Of a stretch of DNA of 64,000 nt, positions 20,470-30,802 are shown piece by piece. Below the pieces are notes generated by a model, which saw only the letters and a list, made by a program, of their open reading frames with translations, was not told the origin of the DNA and did no database searches. The DNA is from Hippopus hippopus (Eukaryota > Mollusca > Bivalvia > Cardiida > Cardiidae), in the NCBI GenBank assembly GCA_946811185.2, contig OX328106.1, positions 6,209,777 to 6,273,776 on the forward strand, read 5' to 3'. Each line of letters opens with the position of its first letter. Positions within the stretch are counted from its first letter, which is position 1. The position numbers were made by a program, and so were the translations under genes.

Positions 20470-20575
20470 AATCCAGTGGCCAGGGTATCGCAGGGATTTC
20501 AAATTTAGAGTAGGTCAGTCAAGGGTGAATAGAGCGATGTAGTCATTGTCACCCTTGGCTGGGGAAGATGACTGA
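20470..20575 (-). repeat. Repeat L, inverted single copy
   Basis: Reverse complement of the L hairpin (CACCCTTGGCTG.. CAGTCAAGGGTGA) followed by ATCGCAGGGATTTC. Lies about 460 bp beyond the tandem array in opposite orientation. Confidence 0.75.
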
Positions 20576-20701
20576 ATCTGTCATCTGGTGTAAATTTCGT
20601 GGACGGTAAAGAATTAGTGTTGAGTACATGCATACATGCTAAAAGAACATTCTAAAGGTCAGTTTGTTTGTGATAAATATCTTTTCCTTGCCACAACAGT
20701 T

Positions 20702-20909
20702 TTAACCCCAAAAAATCCTTTCACAACTTTAGTTGCCTTTGCGGCCAGTGTAGATCAAGATCAGACTGCACAAAATGTGCAGTCTGATCTTTGATGTACA
20801 CTGTCTGCTTTGAAGAAACTCCATATAGCACCATGATATTGTAATTATTCAGGTATTAATTCTAAATTGAAAATGTCTGTTGGGTTTATTCTGAGCTCTA
20901 AGGGTTTAC
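20702..20909 (+). mobile_element. MITE-B (subtype 2), complete
   Basis: TTAACCCCAAAAAATCC to GAGCTCTAAGGGTTTA; palindrome at 20745-20803. Subtype 2 has TAGTTGCCTTTGCGGCCAG on the left flank of the palindrome. Confidence 0.88.
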
Positions 20910-20976
20910 CTTATGTTTACACCATGTTCCTGGCAGCAACGGCAGCCCTGTTTGTCAGAAACATGGTGTGCGGTGA
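20908..20976. mobile_element. Fold-back M, collapsed copy
   Basis: TTTACACCATGTTCCTGGCAGC and TCAGAAACATGGTG (segments) keep only the outermost arms of element M at 21065-21313. Confidence 0.65.
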
Positions 20977-21064
20977 GATTTTGTTCCTTTTGTCTCCATT
21001 TACCAAGTATAGTTAAGTCTCTTTACCGTACCTCATGGTATCCGTGACAAGCCGTGGAGGGAAC

Positions 21065-21313
21065 CCTACATTTACACCATGTTCCGGGCAGCCCAGGCAG
21101 CCACGTTTCTGACAACTGTGGACAAAACGGGATTGACGCAATACAACTCGGAGGAATGGGATAAGCAAACTTGTCAGACAGTGAGTGCCGAGGTTGCTAT
21201 TCCAGATATTTGCTTATCCTGTTTCTCTGCATTGTATTACGTCAATCCCGTTTTGTCCACGGTTGTCAGAAACAGGCCTTCTGTGGCTGCCGGGAACATG
21301 GTGTAGACGTAGG
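21065..21313. mobile_element. Fold-back element M
   Basis: Arms of about 110 bp: ACACCATGTTCCGGGCAGCC, TTTCTGACAACTGTGGACAAAACGGGATTGACG on the left pair with CGTCAATCCCGTTTTGTCC, GGTTGTCAGAAACAG, GGCTGCCGGGAACATGGTGT on the right (segments). Ends CCTACATTTACACC/GGTGTAGACGTAGG. The 75-aa ORF is a by-product of the inverted repeat. Confidence 0.85.
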
Positions 21314-21494
21314 GTAAGATTGGTCCGTTTTCATACAGGAAAAAAAAATGTCTTAAGGAGGTGAAAAGATGCAGAAAATAGAACAATTCTTTATGAATGA
21401 GGAGAGAAATCCATCAAAAATGAATGAGAGGATGGTCGACCTATTAATAAGCAATAAATCAGCCCATAAAACAATCAGTATGTACAGGCTTTGT

Positions 21495-21704
21495 TTAAAC
21501 CTTTGGCTGCTAAACGCGACTCGCTGGCCTTTTGCGGACAGTGCAGATCAAGATCAGACTGCACAGAACGTGCAGTCTGATCTTTGATCTACACTGTCCG
21601 ATAAGGAGATATTATTCCCCAAAAGATACCTTTGAAACAGCAATATTTGGGTTATTAATATCCAATTGAAAATTTAATTTTAGTTATTTAGCAGGATAAA
21701 GGTG
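21495..21704 (+). mobile_element. MITE-B (subtype 1), complete
   Basis: TTAAACCTTTGGCTGCTAAACG to AGCAGGATAAAGGTGA; palindrome at 21535-21600 extends to CGGACAGTG/CACTGTCCG. Confidence 0.88.
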
Positions 21705-22020
21705 ATATTGTCAGTGGAAATGTAGAAAGCTATTTTCTTTATTAGAACACTGTAGAGTATGCTTTCATAGGGTTTCATAATTAGCTGTGTGGAATTGGGA
21801 GAGAAGTGTTTGCATTATAAATGAGTAAAAATGGGAATAGACCTTCAGCATCACATCTGTTTTGGGTTTTTTCCAAGTTGGCAAAGTCATTTGTTAATTT
21901 GTTACGAAAATTGAGTGGAAAATGAAAATGACTTGTATGAACTGTGGTGCAATATGTTATTGTGCCCCTCTTCCCCTATCAAATATCCCAACTTCTCTCA
22001 GACAGTCATATTTAACTAGG

Positions 22021-22345
22021 GACCTGGGTCCATATTTACACACCATTCTTAACCCTTTACCACACAATGACGACTTTTGACGCCCCTGAAAGAGAAGGCT
22101 TTTGAAAACATTGTGGGAAAAGGAGAAAATGCTGGTTACCAGTATTTTCTCCTTTTCCCACAATGTTTTCTACCCTATCAAAGAAAAATCATTTCATATG
22201 AGCCACGTTAAAACTGTCATCTACAAATGCTTTCAATTTGGACAGGTCTAAAATTTTGTCGTGTGGTAAAGGGTTAAGAATATTCTTTGTCTCAAGAATT
22301 CACAAGAATTTTCTAGATTTGAAAGTAACACAATTTCTGATTGGC
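22021..22345 (+). mobile_element. Fold-back F (left half) interrupted by MITE-A
   Basis: ACACACCATTCTTAA at 22037-22052 continues after the inserted MITE-A as TTAAGAATATTC and CTAGATTTGAAAGTAACACAATTTCTGATTGGC (segments). Removing the MITE-A and one TTAA restores the F sequence. Confidence 0.85.
22049..22277 (+). mobile_element. MITE-A inserted in F, with intact TTAA duplication
   Basis: TTAA at 22049-22052 and 22274-22277; core at 22104-22170. Host element F supplies the pre-insertion sequence ATTCTTAAGAATATTC, so TTAA duplication is seen directly. Confidence 0.95.
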
Positions 22346-22507
22346 AAAAGGCTTTTTAAAATATGGGAAAAGAAGAAAATGCTGCTAACCAGCATTTTCT
22401 TCTTTTTCCATAATTTTTATCCTTATAAAGACAAATCCCATCATTGGAGCACAATGGATTTGTTTTCAATATGAAGGATTCTACAGTTTCCTGTTATGTA
22501 AAGAGCT
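22346..22507 (+). mobile_element. MITE-A, left-truncated
   Basis: Starts AAAGGCTTTTTAAAATATGGG at the F hairpin centre; both core arms carry GAAGAAAATGC/GCATTTTCTTC; long arm decayed to TTATGTAAAGAGC. Confidence 0.7.
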
Positions 22508-23024
22508 TTTGAAATTATCCTCTGTATTCATCTGAATTCAAGCCACAAATCTCAACATTTTTTGTCCCAGAAGCTTGTTAAGGACATTTATTTATTGACA
22601 CGCAGGGTAACAAAAAAGCCATTTTGTTCAAGACAAATGCAAATCTTGCAAAAAAGAACCCCGGAGTCTGGCATATCTTGTGGGTAATCAGTCGGTAATC
22701 AGTCTGTCAAGCACGGATGATGCTTAAGCCTGCTACTTGTACAAACATATGTCTATAACAACTCAATGTGTTGAAAAATGAATAGCAGAGCAGCTGAATC
22801 TGACAAAAAACAAGCCTCTGTGAAACCAAGATTTACAATTTTTCTACCTTCTTTCACTAAAGAGCATCAACAAGAATAAAAAAAAATGGAGGGAGGGTAT
22901 TTCGTGGATTTCACCTTGGAGAAAAAATGATAAAATTTTGTTAGGAGATGAAAGGATAATTGAATGACAGGTAGATCCAACCTGACAGTTTAATCCTTTC
23001 TTCGCAGTGTTACCCTTGAAACTA
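22508..23024. other. Intron, nothing recognised
   Basis: No family identified; short ORFs on the minus strand have no recognisable domain. Confidence 0.4.
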
Positions 23025-23128
23025 CTGAACTCTCTATCAAAAAGAAAAAAAGTTTGACTGGACCAAATTGAAAGCATTAATTTTGCAGACAACAAAATAA
23101 ATGTTGCTAAAATGATGATTTCTGTCTT
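23025..23128 (-). mobile_element. MITE-A, left half of a reverse copy
   Basis: ACTGGACCAAATTGAAAGCATT and GCAGACAACAAAATAAATG (segments): long arm only, ending where G begins. Confidence 0.65.
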
Positions 23129-23129
23129 T

Positions 23130-23475
23130 AATGGGATGAAATGCATTTACATATAAATCGGACCTTATAAAATTATGGAAATTGTTGTGCAGATGACAAT
23201 AATTATGTGATGCAGAGTCTGTCCAAAGGTTAGTCACTGGCAGAAAAATTAATTTTAAAATCAGGTAAAAAGTAAACAAAAGATAAGGCGACCAGGCAAC
23301 TTTTGACCAAGTTTTAGAATTCATTTTTCTGCAAGAGACTAACACTTTGATAGACTGTACAATAACAGATTGCAGTCTTCACAAAAATTCCATACTTTTA
23401 AGTGGTATGATTTGAATTTAAGTGCATTTTAACACCAGCATTGTTTACTATTGGCGGCCACAGAGCCTTTAGCGC
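23130..23475 (+). mobile_element. Fold-back family G
   Basis: Left and right arms both present: GCAGATGACAATAATTATG.. GTCCAAAGGTTAGTCACTGGCAG and GCAAGAGACTAACACTTTGA.. GATTGCAGTCTTCAC (segments). Ends TATTGGCGGCCACAGAG. Confidence 0.75.
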
Positions 23476-23690
23476 TTTCCTTACTGTTGATGATACAAGA
23501 AGCTTTTTTGGACAGTGTAGATCAAGATCAGACTGCATTGAACAAGCAATCTGATCTCTGATCTACACAGTCCACTCTTCTATTCTAGGTTATAACTGAA
23601 GTGTCTCTTCATCTTGAAGCGGGAACTGTATATGAAGCCATTCAAGAATCAAAGGTTATTTATTCGGTAGTGAAAAAGTTAATGGTAACC
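23464..23690 (+). mobile_element. MITE-B copy
   Basis: Palindrome at 23509-23574 (TTGGACAGTGTAGATC.. GATCTACACAGTCCA); flanks AGCCTTTAGCGCTTTCC and GGTAGTGAAAAAGTTAA suggest the ends. Confidence 0.65.
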
Positions 23691-23860
23691 AAAACAATAT
23701 TCCATTAGCACTTTTCTAGACTGATATGTAGTTGATATAGAGATACAATTTAATTCTACATAAGATGATAAAACAGTGGAATCCAGGAAATCTCTATGGA
23801 AAAATTCTACGTGATCCCTTTTTCCCACCACCACCACCTCTTATAAATAAAGTTTGTTTT

Positions 23861-24029
23861 CACCAACCTTTCTTAGGAACATTCTCTGTCTTATTTTCCA
23901 GAATTTTCTGAATTTGAAAGTAACACAACTTCTGATTGGCTAAACCATTGGTTTAGCCAATCAGAAGTTGTGTTACATTCAAATTCAGAAAATCTTGGAG
24001 AATTAGAATATTCTTAAGAATGGTTGGTG
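23861..24029. mobile_element. Fold-back family F, complete
   Basis: 169 bp from CACCAACC to GGTTGGTG. The inner 30 bp of each arm (AAGTAACACAACTTCTGATTGG.. and its complement) are perfect around centre ACCATTGGT. Right side retains TTCTTAAGAATGG. Confidence 0.92.
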
Positions 24030-24194
24030 GAGACTGGCCCAGGACTTGATTCCTACTTATAAGAGGGCAGGTAATCTTCCGAAGCCGATTTATTTTAGCA
24101 AAATTCCATGCATCTCTCGCTCTCTTTCTTCATAAATTAATGTGGAATCTCAGGAATGCAGGGATAGGTGCACTGACTGCCAAAATATGACGAT

Positions 24195-24453
24195 AGAACC
24201 CTTTCCCACGCAATTCTGAGTTTTAACCACCCTCAGAAAGACAAAGGAGAAAATGCTGGTTACCACGACCCAAAGATAGTATTTGAAAACTTAGTGGACA
24301 AAGGACAAAATGCTGGTAACTACCATTTTCTCCTTTTCCAACAATGTTTTCTACCTTTCCAAAGACCTATTTCATTATTTGAGCCTTCATTGTTGTCTGC
24401 AGATGCTTTCTGTTTGGAGAAGACTTGAAACTTGCTGTTCTGTAAAGTGTCAA
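24195..24453 (+). mobile_element. MITE-A, forward copy with an extra half core
   Basis: Short arm CCCTTTCCCACGCAATTC, then an extra GGAGAAAATGCTGGTTACC at 24245-24263, then the main core at about 24282-24353 and the long arm. Confidence 0.7.
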
Positions 24454-24468
24454 ATAATGCTGAAAATG

Positions 24469-24640
24469 GCCCATTACCACAATATTGGGTGTCTGCATAA
24501 CCCCAACTTCAAATAACACATGGGAAAAAGGTGAAAATGCTGGTAATCAGCATTTTTTCCTTTTCTTGCAGGTAAAAACACCATTGTTTTTGTCACATCT
24601 AATATGTCGGCTGCAAGTGCTTCCTGTGAAGAGTAGAGCC
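24469..24640 (+). mobile_element. MITE-A, degraded forward copy
   Basis: CATTACCACAATATTGG left end and core CATGGGAAAAAGGTGAAAATGCTGGTAATCAGC (segments); long arm partly deleted. Confidence 0.6.
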
Positions 24641-24741
24641 ATAAAAGGCCAAGTAAACCCATTGGACATTCTCAGTTGAGAATATGTAGACCAAGATAAT
24701 TCAAATTTCAAGGCTGCTGTTTGTCTGCAGTGTTTCAAAAT

Positions 24742-24826
24742 TGCGTTCAGAAATGATCTACATTTTTTGCAGTTTGATCTTGATCTACATCGGCTGCAAA
24801 AGCAACTCACGTAGTGAAAGGGTTAA
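24742..24826 (-). mobile_element. MITE-B (subtype 2), half copy, reverse
   Basis: TTGATCTTGATCTACATCGG and GCAAAAGCAACTCACGTAGTGAAAGGGTTAA (segments), ending in TTAA 24823-24826. Confidence 0.65.
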
Positions 24827-25440
24827 AACATTGTGTTAGGTTGCATCCTGTCTGGTTTCAATTTGTAAATGGACTCATAAAACTGAAGTGATAGTTGGAA
24901 ATGGAAAAAAAAGGCATTAATCAAGAAATTACTCTGTAGCTTGTATGTTAGCAATTTTAGAAGGAAATGTTCCCATTTATTTTCATTAAAAACAAAAGAC
25001 CCGTTAGACACACTTTGTTGTGTCAGTATCACAGATAAAGTAGAATGAAAGAGGATTTTGGTGCATCTAGTTATGCTCTTCCCCTTGTTAATGCTTTGTT
25101 ATTACACTCATGGGAAAAAAGCTTTTTAAACATAGGAGTTTGGAGGAGGGAGGTGTACTGGAATGGGAGGCAAAAAGCAGTTACTTCCCTTGATAGCTCT
25201 CCACTACTAAGTAGATCCTGAATAAGGTTTTACTTGGTTTTTATCCTTGATATACTTTGCAATATTTAGGAATGTTCAGGGTAAGATGTCGTCTTCAAAA
25301 TTGATCATACCACAAATTTGATCTGTTTGATGCATTTTGATGGTAACAGTGTATGAAATTCGATTTGAAAATATTATGACAGGCTGTCCATCTGTCTTTC
25401 TGTGGACACAGCTTTGTATTCAGCTCTTCTCCCACACCTC
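24827..25440. other. Intron, nothing recognised
   Basis: No family identified. Confidence 0.4.
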
Positions 25441-25693
25441 TTAACTCTTGATCAAATGACGAAATTTTAGACTTGTTGAAATCAAAAGCATTTACAGATG
25501 ACAAATTTAATATGGCTCAGAAACTGAAATTTGTCTTTGGAAGGGAAGAAAACATTGTGAGAAAAGAAGAAAATGCTGGTTACCAGCATTTTCTCCTTTT
25601 CCCACAATGTTTTCCAAAGCCTTTTTCATCAAGTTTGTTAGAATTAGGGATTGTGTGTTAGAATTTGGGATTGTTTGGTAGAGGAAGAGCTAA
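25441..25693 (-). mobile_element. MITE-A, reverse copy with duplicated end
   Basis: TTAA at 25441-25444; core at 25548-25614. The short-arm end is repeated (TTAGGGATTGTGTGTTAGAA then TTTGGGATTGTTTGGTAGAG). Confidence 0.82.
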
Positions 25694-26001
25694 TTTGGCT
25701 GAAATTTCATATTATAGGAGCTTATAATGCTTTTGGTAAAATAATACAGGAGTTACGGCCCTTTGATTTTTGTTCCTGATCCCAGGGACAAGACATGTTT
25801 AGTGATTGGTTGGTCTGTGACAGTTCTATTTTCACATTTTCGGTGTAGCTGAATGGTGCTGGCCTTTGATCTACTTCTTGGTATATAACATACCCAATTG
25901 ATTAAATAGTAATTTGTGATTGGTAAAAAATGTGGACATGTTTATCATAAGGGCCCTGTAGGCCTATTTGTAGGCAAATTTATAGCAACAATATAATGGG
26001 C
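25694..26001. other. Intron, nothing recognised
   Basis: No family identified. Confidence 0.4.
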
Positions 26002-26013
26002 ATTGCTGCAGCT

Positions 26014-26287
26014 TTAATTGATTGTATTGATTGTAGTGGAGTTTAACGCTGTTTTAACATCTTGGGTCATATCACGGCTGTCAGTGCACCTACGCATGTG
26101 TTTTCTGGCTTTCTCACACCAGTACTGACACCATTTTCTTTCCAAGTCCCTGACTACTTTTCTCACATGCATCAGAGGTGAGAGGCAAAAAAAAGCCGGA
26201 GAGAAAGTTTGCCAGAACTGAGTATCAAATTCACAACCACCAGATCACGAGTCGGATACGGTAACCACTGAGCTACCCAGCCAGGCT
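26014..26287 (-). mobile_element. SINE-2, complete, reverse
   Basis: Flanked by a perfect 12-bp duplication ATTGCTGCAGCT (26002-26013 and 26288-26299). In reverse: GCCTGGCTGGGTAGCTCAGTGG head, CACAACCACCAGATCACGAG complement, GATATGACCCAAGATGTT and an ATTGATTG-type tail (segments). Confidence 0.92.
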
Positions 26288-26299
26288 ATTGCTGCAGCT

Positions 26300-26716
26300 A
26301 GTCAATACCAGGCACTTATTCTCACCATAGCAAGTGATTATATGATAGTGGGTAGTCCTTGCCTTGTACTACATGTAATTAAGTAATTCTTTATTTTTTG
26401 AAGCATTGTGCCCTAGAACCCATTACTGTAGGTCTATATATGTATTGCAGACATCGTTTTTAGAAGACAATTCTCCTTTTCCTGTACCTCTAATGTGGTT
26501 TATCTTTTTCTGAAGATATTTCTCTTTCCACAATTTTTATCAATGATATCAATTAAAGAGGCCATTTTCTTTGTGTTTGTTGCTGGTTACAACTTGATGC
26601 CGGAAAATTAATGTTCAGAATTGTGAACAGGGCGTAAGGTCCCAATATTTTATAAAAAGATGGCATATATTTATGTATATTTGGTCACTAGATTAATCAC
26701 TAACCCTGAAAGCCGT
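26300..26716. other. Intron, nothing recognised
   Basis: No family identified. Confidence 0.4.
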
Positions 26717-26946
26717 TTAAGCCCTATACTAAATGACAGAATTTTAGCCTAGTCCAAATTGAAAGCATTTGCAGACCATAAAATAAATGTGACTTGAAAA
26801 TTGAAATTTGTTTTGGGAAGAGTAGAAAACATTCTGGGAAAAGAAGAAAATGCTGGTTACCAGCATTGTCTTCTTTTTCTACAATGCTTTTAAAAGCCCT
26901 CTTTCTCAGTTGTTAAAAGTCAGGATTGTGCAGTAAAGTCTTGTAA
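26717..26946 (-). mobile_element. MITE-A, reverse copy
   Basis: TTAA at 26717-26720, right end mutated to GTAA; core at 26825-26890 with GAAG on both arms. Confidence 0.85.
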
Positions 26947-27164
26947 ACTCCTCATAAAACAAAACCAAGTTTTTTTGATGCAATGGAAGAAGGTTTCTGA
27001 AAACATTGCCGGAAAAGGAGAAAATACTGGTAACCAGCATTTTCTCCTTTTCTCACAATGTTTTCTACACAAAGTACAATTTCTTTCATTTGAACTACAC
27101 TTCTTTTATTGTCAATTTTCATGATGGTCAAGTCTGAAAATTTTGTCATTGGGTAAAGATTTAA
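26943..27164 (+). mobile_element. MITE-A, forward copy sharing an end
   Basis: Begins in the same GTAA that ends the previous copy (GTAAACTCCTCATAAAAC); core at 26999-27065; right TTAA at 27161-27164. Confidence 0.82.
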
Positions 27165-27251
27165 TGAAATGGATATTTTCAGCAAGTAGGAAAGGCCTAA
27201 ATCATGGTAGTTTGGAAGCTTTTTTGGCCATAGTATCTTCTGTATAACAGT

Positions 27252-27305
27252 GTAGATCCAAGATCATTTTGTACTCTCTTATCAGTCTGATCTTGATAAA
27301 CAATG
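27252..27305. mobile_element. MITE-B palindrome, degraded
   Basis: CAGTGTAGATCCAAGATC and CAGTCTGATCTTGAT arms around a diverged tip. Confidence 0.6.
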
Positions 27306-27329
27306 CACACTGAAAAGCACAGTTTAAGT

Positions 27330-27505
27330 ACCTATGAAAAGAGTTCTGCATGAAACATACAGGTGTTTCTTATTTTCTTCATGTCAAGTGGAAACTGAGG
27401 ATTGATGTGTTTTCAATGGGGCAACCATGAGTGCAGGCAAATATGATTTCAAACGAAATACAACTTGATTCCTAGCCTTGAAAGAGATGGAAGGCAAATA
27501 AGACA
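27330..27505 (+). repeat. Dispersed repeat pair, member 1
   Basis: GCATGAAACATACAGGTGTTTC, GTTTTCAATGGGGCAACCATGAGTGCAG and TTGAAAGAGATGGAAGGCAAA (segments) match 28420-28595. No element ends seen. Confidence 0.65.
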
Positions 27506-27511
27506 AAATTC

Positions 27512-27568
27512 TGTAAATTCTAGATCAGACTTATTTTTCTTTGCAGTCTCATCTTGATCTACTAACAG
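27512..27568. mobile_element. MITE-B palindrome, degraded
   Basis: TCTAGATCAGACT.. GCAGTCTCATCTTGATCTAC, directly after repeat member 1. Confidence 0.5.
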
Positions 27569-27936
27569 CCAAATAAAGCCTGTCGCATGGGAACAACAAA
27601 CTTGTTAAGCTTCTTTTCATATTTGGACGTTTATTGGGCAGCATAACGTCTAAAGTCCATCGCGAAAAGCTAAAGCACTGCACTGACTTTTTATTTCACC
27701 AGTATATTTCTGCTGTGTTGCAGAAAATGCATTTAATACTGGTACTTTGTGACACACGTGACCAAGGACAAATTATTAAATGTTTTATAATTTAAAGTGC
27801 TTTTTAGAAGTCTTTTAAAAGATGTAAACCTCAAAAAAATATAACGAAATTTATCATGTTTAGCAGCCATTTTGTGTCTTTTTTTTTTTTGGAAAGTCAG
27901 TATAATACCCAAGAAAAGGATGAATTAAACTGTTTT
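27569..27936. other. Intron, nothing recognised
   Basis: No family identified. Confidence 0.4.
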
Positions 27937-27946
27937 CCTTGTGTTT

Positions 27947-28196
27947 CCTAGGGTCCTGCGTGGTTCAGTGGTAAAGTGTGGGACTCATAACCTGGAGACC
28001 CTGGTTTCGAGCCGCACTGTATCCACTAGGTTTTTCGTGGGAGTTTCCTTGGCAAGACATTTCAGAGCCCAAGCCTAGTACTGGTAAAACCCAGGAAATA
28101 CTTGAATACATAAATATGTGAGCTGTTGCTGTGATATGACTGAAATAATGTTGAAAGCGGCGTAAAGCACCATTCAGTCAATCAATCCTTGTGTTT
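27947..28196 (+). mobile_element. SINE-1, complete
   Basis: Perfect 10-bp duplication CCTTGTGTTT at 27937-27946 and 28197-28206. A box GTGGTTCAGTGG, B box GGTTTCGAGCC, tail ATATGACTGAAATAATGTTG then CAGTCAATCAAT. Best SINE-1 in the window. Confidence 0.95.
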
Positions 28197-28419
28197 TGTG
28201 TTATTCGTATGTTTAGCGTTTAATTGAAAATATTTGTATTTGAAACAAAGGCTCATTGAATAATCAAGCAACAGTTATGATCAAAATCTAGTTTTGTCAT
28301 CAGCCTGTGAAAATATGAGAGTTTAAACAAAATCTGTGCGAAGAATTCTCCCCTTTTTTTTGCGATTGCCTATATACCAAGATGTGATGTGTCAAAAGCA
28401 AAAATTGCATTCAGGAACT

Positions 28420-28595
28420 TGCAAAGAGAAATGCATGAAAATGTACAGGTGTTTCATATTTCCTTCACTTTAGGCGGGAACTGAAGATAGATTTGTTTTC
28501 ATTGGGGACTGAACCTTGAGTGCAGCAAAATAATTTCAAAATAAAACATGATTTTGTGTTGAAAGAGATGCAAAATATGTAAGAAAGCTTGTTTA
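28420..28595 (+). repeat. Dispersed repeat pair, member 2
   Basis: Matches 27330-27505 (about 1.09 kb upstream, same strand). Confidence 0.65.
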
Positions 28596-28606
28596 TATTG
28601 TGTTTT

Positions 28607-28833
28607 CCCCTTTTTTCATACAGTCCTGAGTTTGAATGATCCTGGGAGGAAGAGGCTTTTGAAAACATTGTGGGAAAAGGAGAAAACGCTGGTAACCAGC
28701 ATTTTCTCCTTTTCCAACCATGTTTTCTACCCTTTCTATGACAGAAATTATCTTTTGAGCTATAGTGAATTTGAAGTCTGCAAATACTTTCAGTTTGGAC
28801 GAGTCTAAAATTGTGTGGTGTAAGAAAAAGCTA
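28607..28833 (+). mobile_element. MITE-A, forward copy
   Basis: Left end decayed (CATACAGTCCTGAGTTTGAA); core at 28661-28727; right end AAAAGCTAA. Confidence 0.82.
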
Positions 28834-28939
28834 ACTCGTGGACTTCAAAGCATGTTTCTGACCAACTCAGCCATCATGCTTTCCAGATCAGAATGATGAG
28901 CCTTTTTGTCTGGATATATAGACAAGAAACTTGCAACAT

Positions 28940-29389
28940 ATCCTCTGCCGAGCAAAGTTGAATTTTAAGGACATAGAGGAAGAAGGTTCTTGAAAATATA
29001 GTGGGAAAAGGAGAAAATGGTGGTAGCCAGTATTTTCTTCCTTTTCCCACAATGTTTTCCATTCTTTCAAAAACAATTTCAACCATCAGAGCTACATTTT
29101 AGCATTTACTAAATGACAAAATTTTGGACATGACTGAATTGAAAGCATTTGCGGGCGACAAATTAAATATGGCCCAAAAGGTAACTTCTGACTTTAAAAG
29201 GCTAGAAAACATTGCAGGAAAAGGAGAAAACACTAGTTGCCAGTATTCCCCTGTTCCCACAATGTCTTCAAACGCCTTCTTCTTCAGGGTTGTCAAAACT
29301 TGTGGTTGTGTGGTAAAAGGTTAATTTATGATCTGAAAATGCTTGCGATTTGGACAAGTCCAAAGTTTCGTTGATTGTTTACGAGTTAA
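28940..29389 (+). mobile_element. MITE-A forward copy hosting another MITE-A
   Basis: Core at 28992-29059. The long arm reads GAGCTACATTT, is interrupted at its internal TTAA by 29099-29324, then continues TTTATGATCTGAAAATGC.. TTTGGACAAGTCC and ends at TTAA 29386-29389. Confidence 0.82.
29099..29324 (-). mobile_element. MITE-A nested inside MITE-A
   Basis: Reverse copy; left TTAG and right TTAA (29321-29324) mark the internal TTAA of the host long arm. Core at 29205-29270 is strongly diverged (CACTAGTTGCCAGTATTCC). Confidence 0.82.
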
Positions 29390-29436
29390 TATTGCCAATT
29401 AGCATGGTAAATGTGCAAATAGCACTAATCATAAAA

Positions 29437-29707
29437 TATATGAGCCGTGCTCTGTGTAAAGGGGGCTTAATGCATCTGCGTGATCCATGGTAGCAAGCAA
29501 GCCATCACATACTTATGGATCCATAATAGCCACCTTTTTTAACAGCTGACTCAATCCAGAGGTAGACTGGTCCTTAGACATACAGAAAATTGATCAATAG
29601 TGAAAAGTGTCGGCCCAGGTCAGCCTGCGCGGACTGCGCAGGCTGACCTGGGTCGATACTTTTCGCAAATGCATTAAGCTCCCTTTTCACAGAGCTTGGC
29701 TCATATA
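29437..29707 (+). mobile_element. Fold-back MITE family C, best copy
   Basis: ATATGAGCCGTGCTCTG and CAGAGCTTGGCTCATAT ends; palindrome at 29602-29664 (GGTCAGCCTGCGC.. GCGCAGGCTGACC). Confidence 0.88.
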
Positions 29708-29789
29708 CTTGTGTCAAGTCAAAGGTGGAATTTCCTGTTTGAAGTGACATAACAGATTTTTCAGTTCATCTGGTGTAAAAATAGGTTTT

Positions 29790-30064
29790 TCGTTCTTTAC
29801 CAAGTACAACATTATTTCTTCCTCGCTGTGTGTCTTCGATAGAAGTACAGTGTAAGAATTGCATGGCCTTTTCTTGAAAGCAATAATTATTGCGGAAGAC
29901 AAAATACGAATTAAATGATTTGTTTTGTCTTTGAAAGAGTTGATAACATTGTGGGAAATGAAGAAAATACTGGTTACCAGCATTTTCTCCTTTTCTAACA
30001 ATATTTTCCAAAGCTTTCTTCTTCAGGGTTGTTAATACTTGTGATTTTTGTGGTAATATGTTAA
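29790..30064 (-). mobile_element. MITE-A, reverse copy
   Basis: Left end unclear (CGTTCTTTACCAAGTACAAC, then unrelated bases). Core at 29941-30009; short arm ends TTAA 30061-30064. Confidence 0.7.
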
Positions 30065-30260
30065 CTGTTACACTTACACATATTGAAAGTTTTTTTGCAA
30101 ATGGCAAAATTGATGATGTTTAAATGATAAGATTTGTCCCTGGAAGGGTAGAAAGCATTGCAGAAAACATTGGAGAAAAAATGGAAAAAGGAAAAAAAAA
30201 TATTGGTTTACTATCATTTTCTCCTTTTGTCACTATATTTTAAAAGGCTTTCTGTATAAG
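30061..30260 (-). mobile_element. MITE-A, reverse copy sharing a TTAA
   Basis: Starts in the previous copy's TTAA; core at about 30150-30240 with small insertions; right end decayed. Confidence 0.7.
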
Positions 30261-30276
30261 AATTATTTTCATTTTT

Positions 30277-30506
30277 ATATGCCCGAAGGGTCGTATTATG
30301 TTATGGCCCTGGTCGTCCGTCCGTCCGTCTGTTAGCAATTTCTTGTGTGCGCAACTCCTCCTACAGTTTCCATTGGAATAAGTTCAAACTTACCACAATG
30401 AATCTCTTATGATGTGTAGTTGTACATGTGACTCTTAAAATTTGGATCTTTTTCGGCGTTCTCGATTTTAACCTGTTTCACTAACAAGCTCCTTCGGGCG
30501 TATATA
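30277..30506. mobile_element. Element N (GTCCGTCC type)
   Basis: Inverted ends TATATGCCCGAAGG and CCTTCGGGCGTATATA; near the left end GTCCGTCCGTCCGTCTG. No coding sequence. Confidence 0.7.
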
Positions 30507-30802
30507 CGCATCTCTGCGAAGCTCGTTTTCTATTTCTCAGTTTCATAAGCACAGTATATTGTTTGGTATTTTTAAAAGGTTTGAAATGACTATAAAAGAT
30601 CTTTAAAAAGTGCAAATGATGAAAAGACATTACTGAAAAGAGTTGAGCGTAAACTTTACATTGACATCTTGTGACATTTATAAGCATTCCATTGGCCAAA
30701 GGTTTTCCATAATTGTCTTTGATCATGTATCTTCAGTGTTTGGTTACCCGGGTGTTTCAAAACCCACTGCGGTATGACTGTACCATCTGTCCTGCACTTA
30801 TT
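30507..30802. other. Intron, nothing recognised
   Basis: No family identified. Confidence 0.4.

Noticed and set aside
27947..28030. tRNA gene at the SINE-1 head
   Set aside because: Promoter boxes are present but no complete cloverleaf or acceptor stem is visible; the SINE body and tail follow directly, with target duplications.
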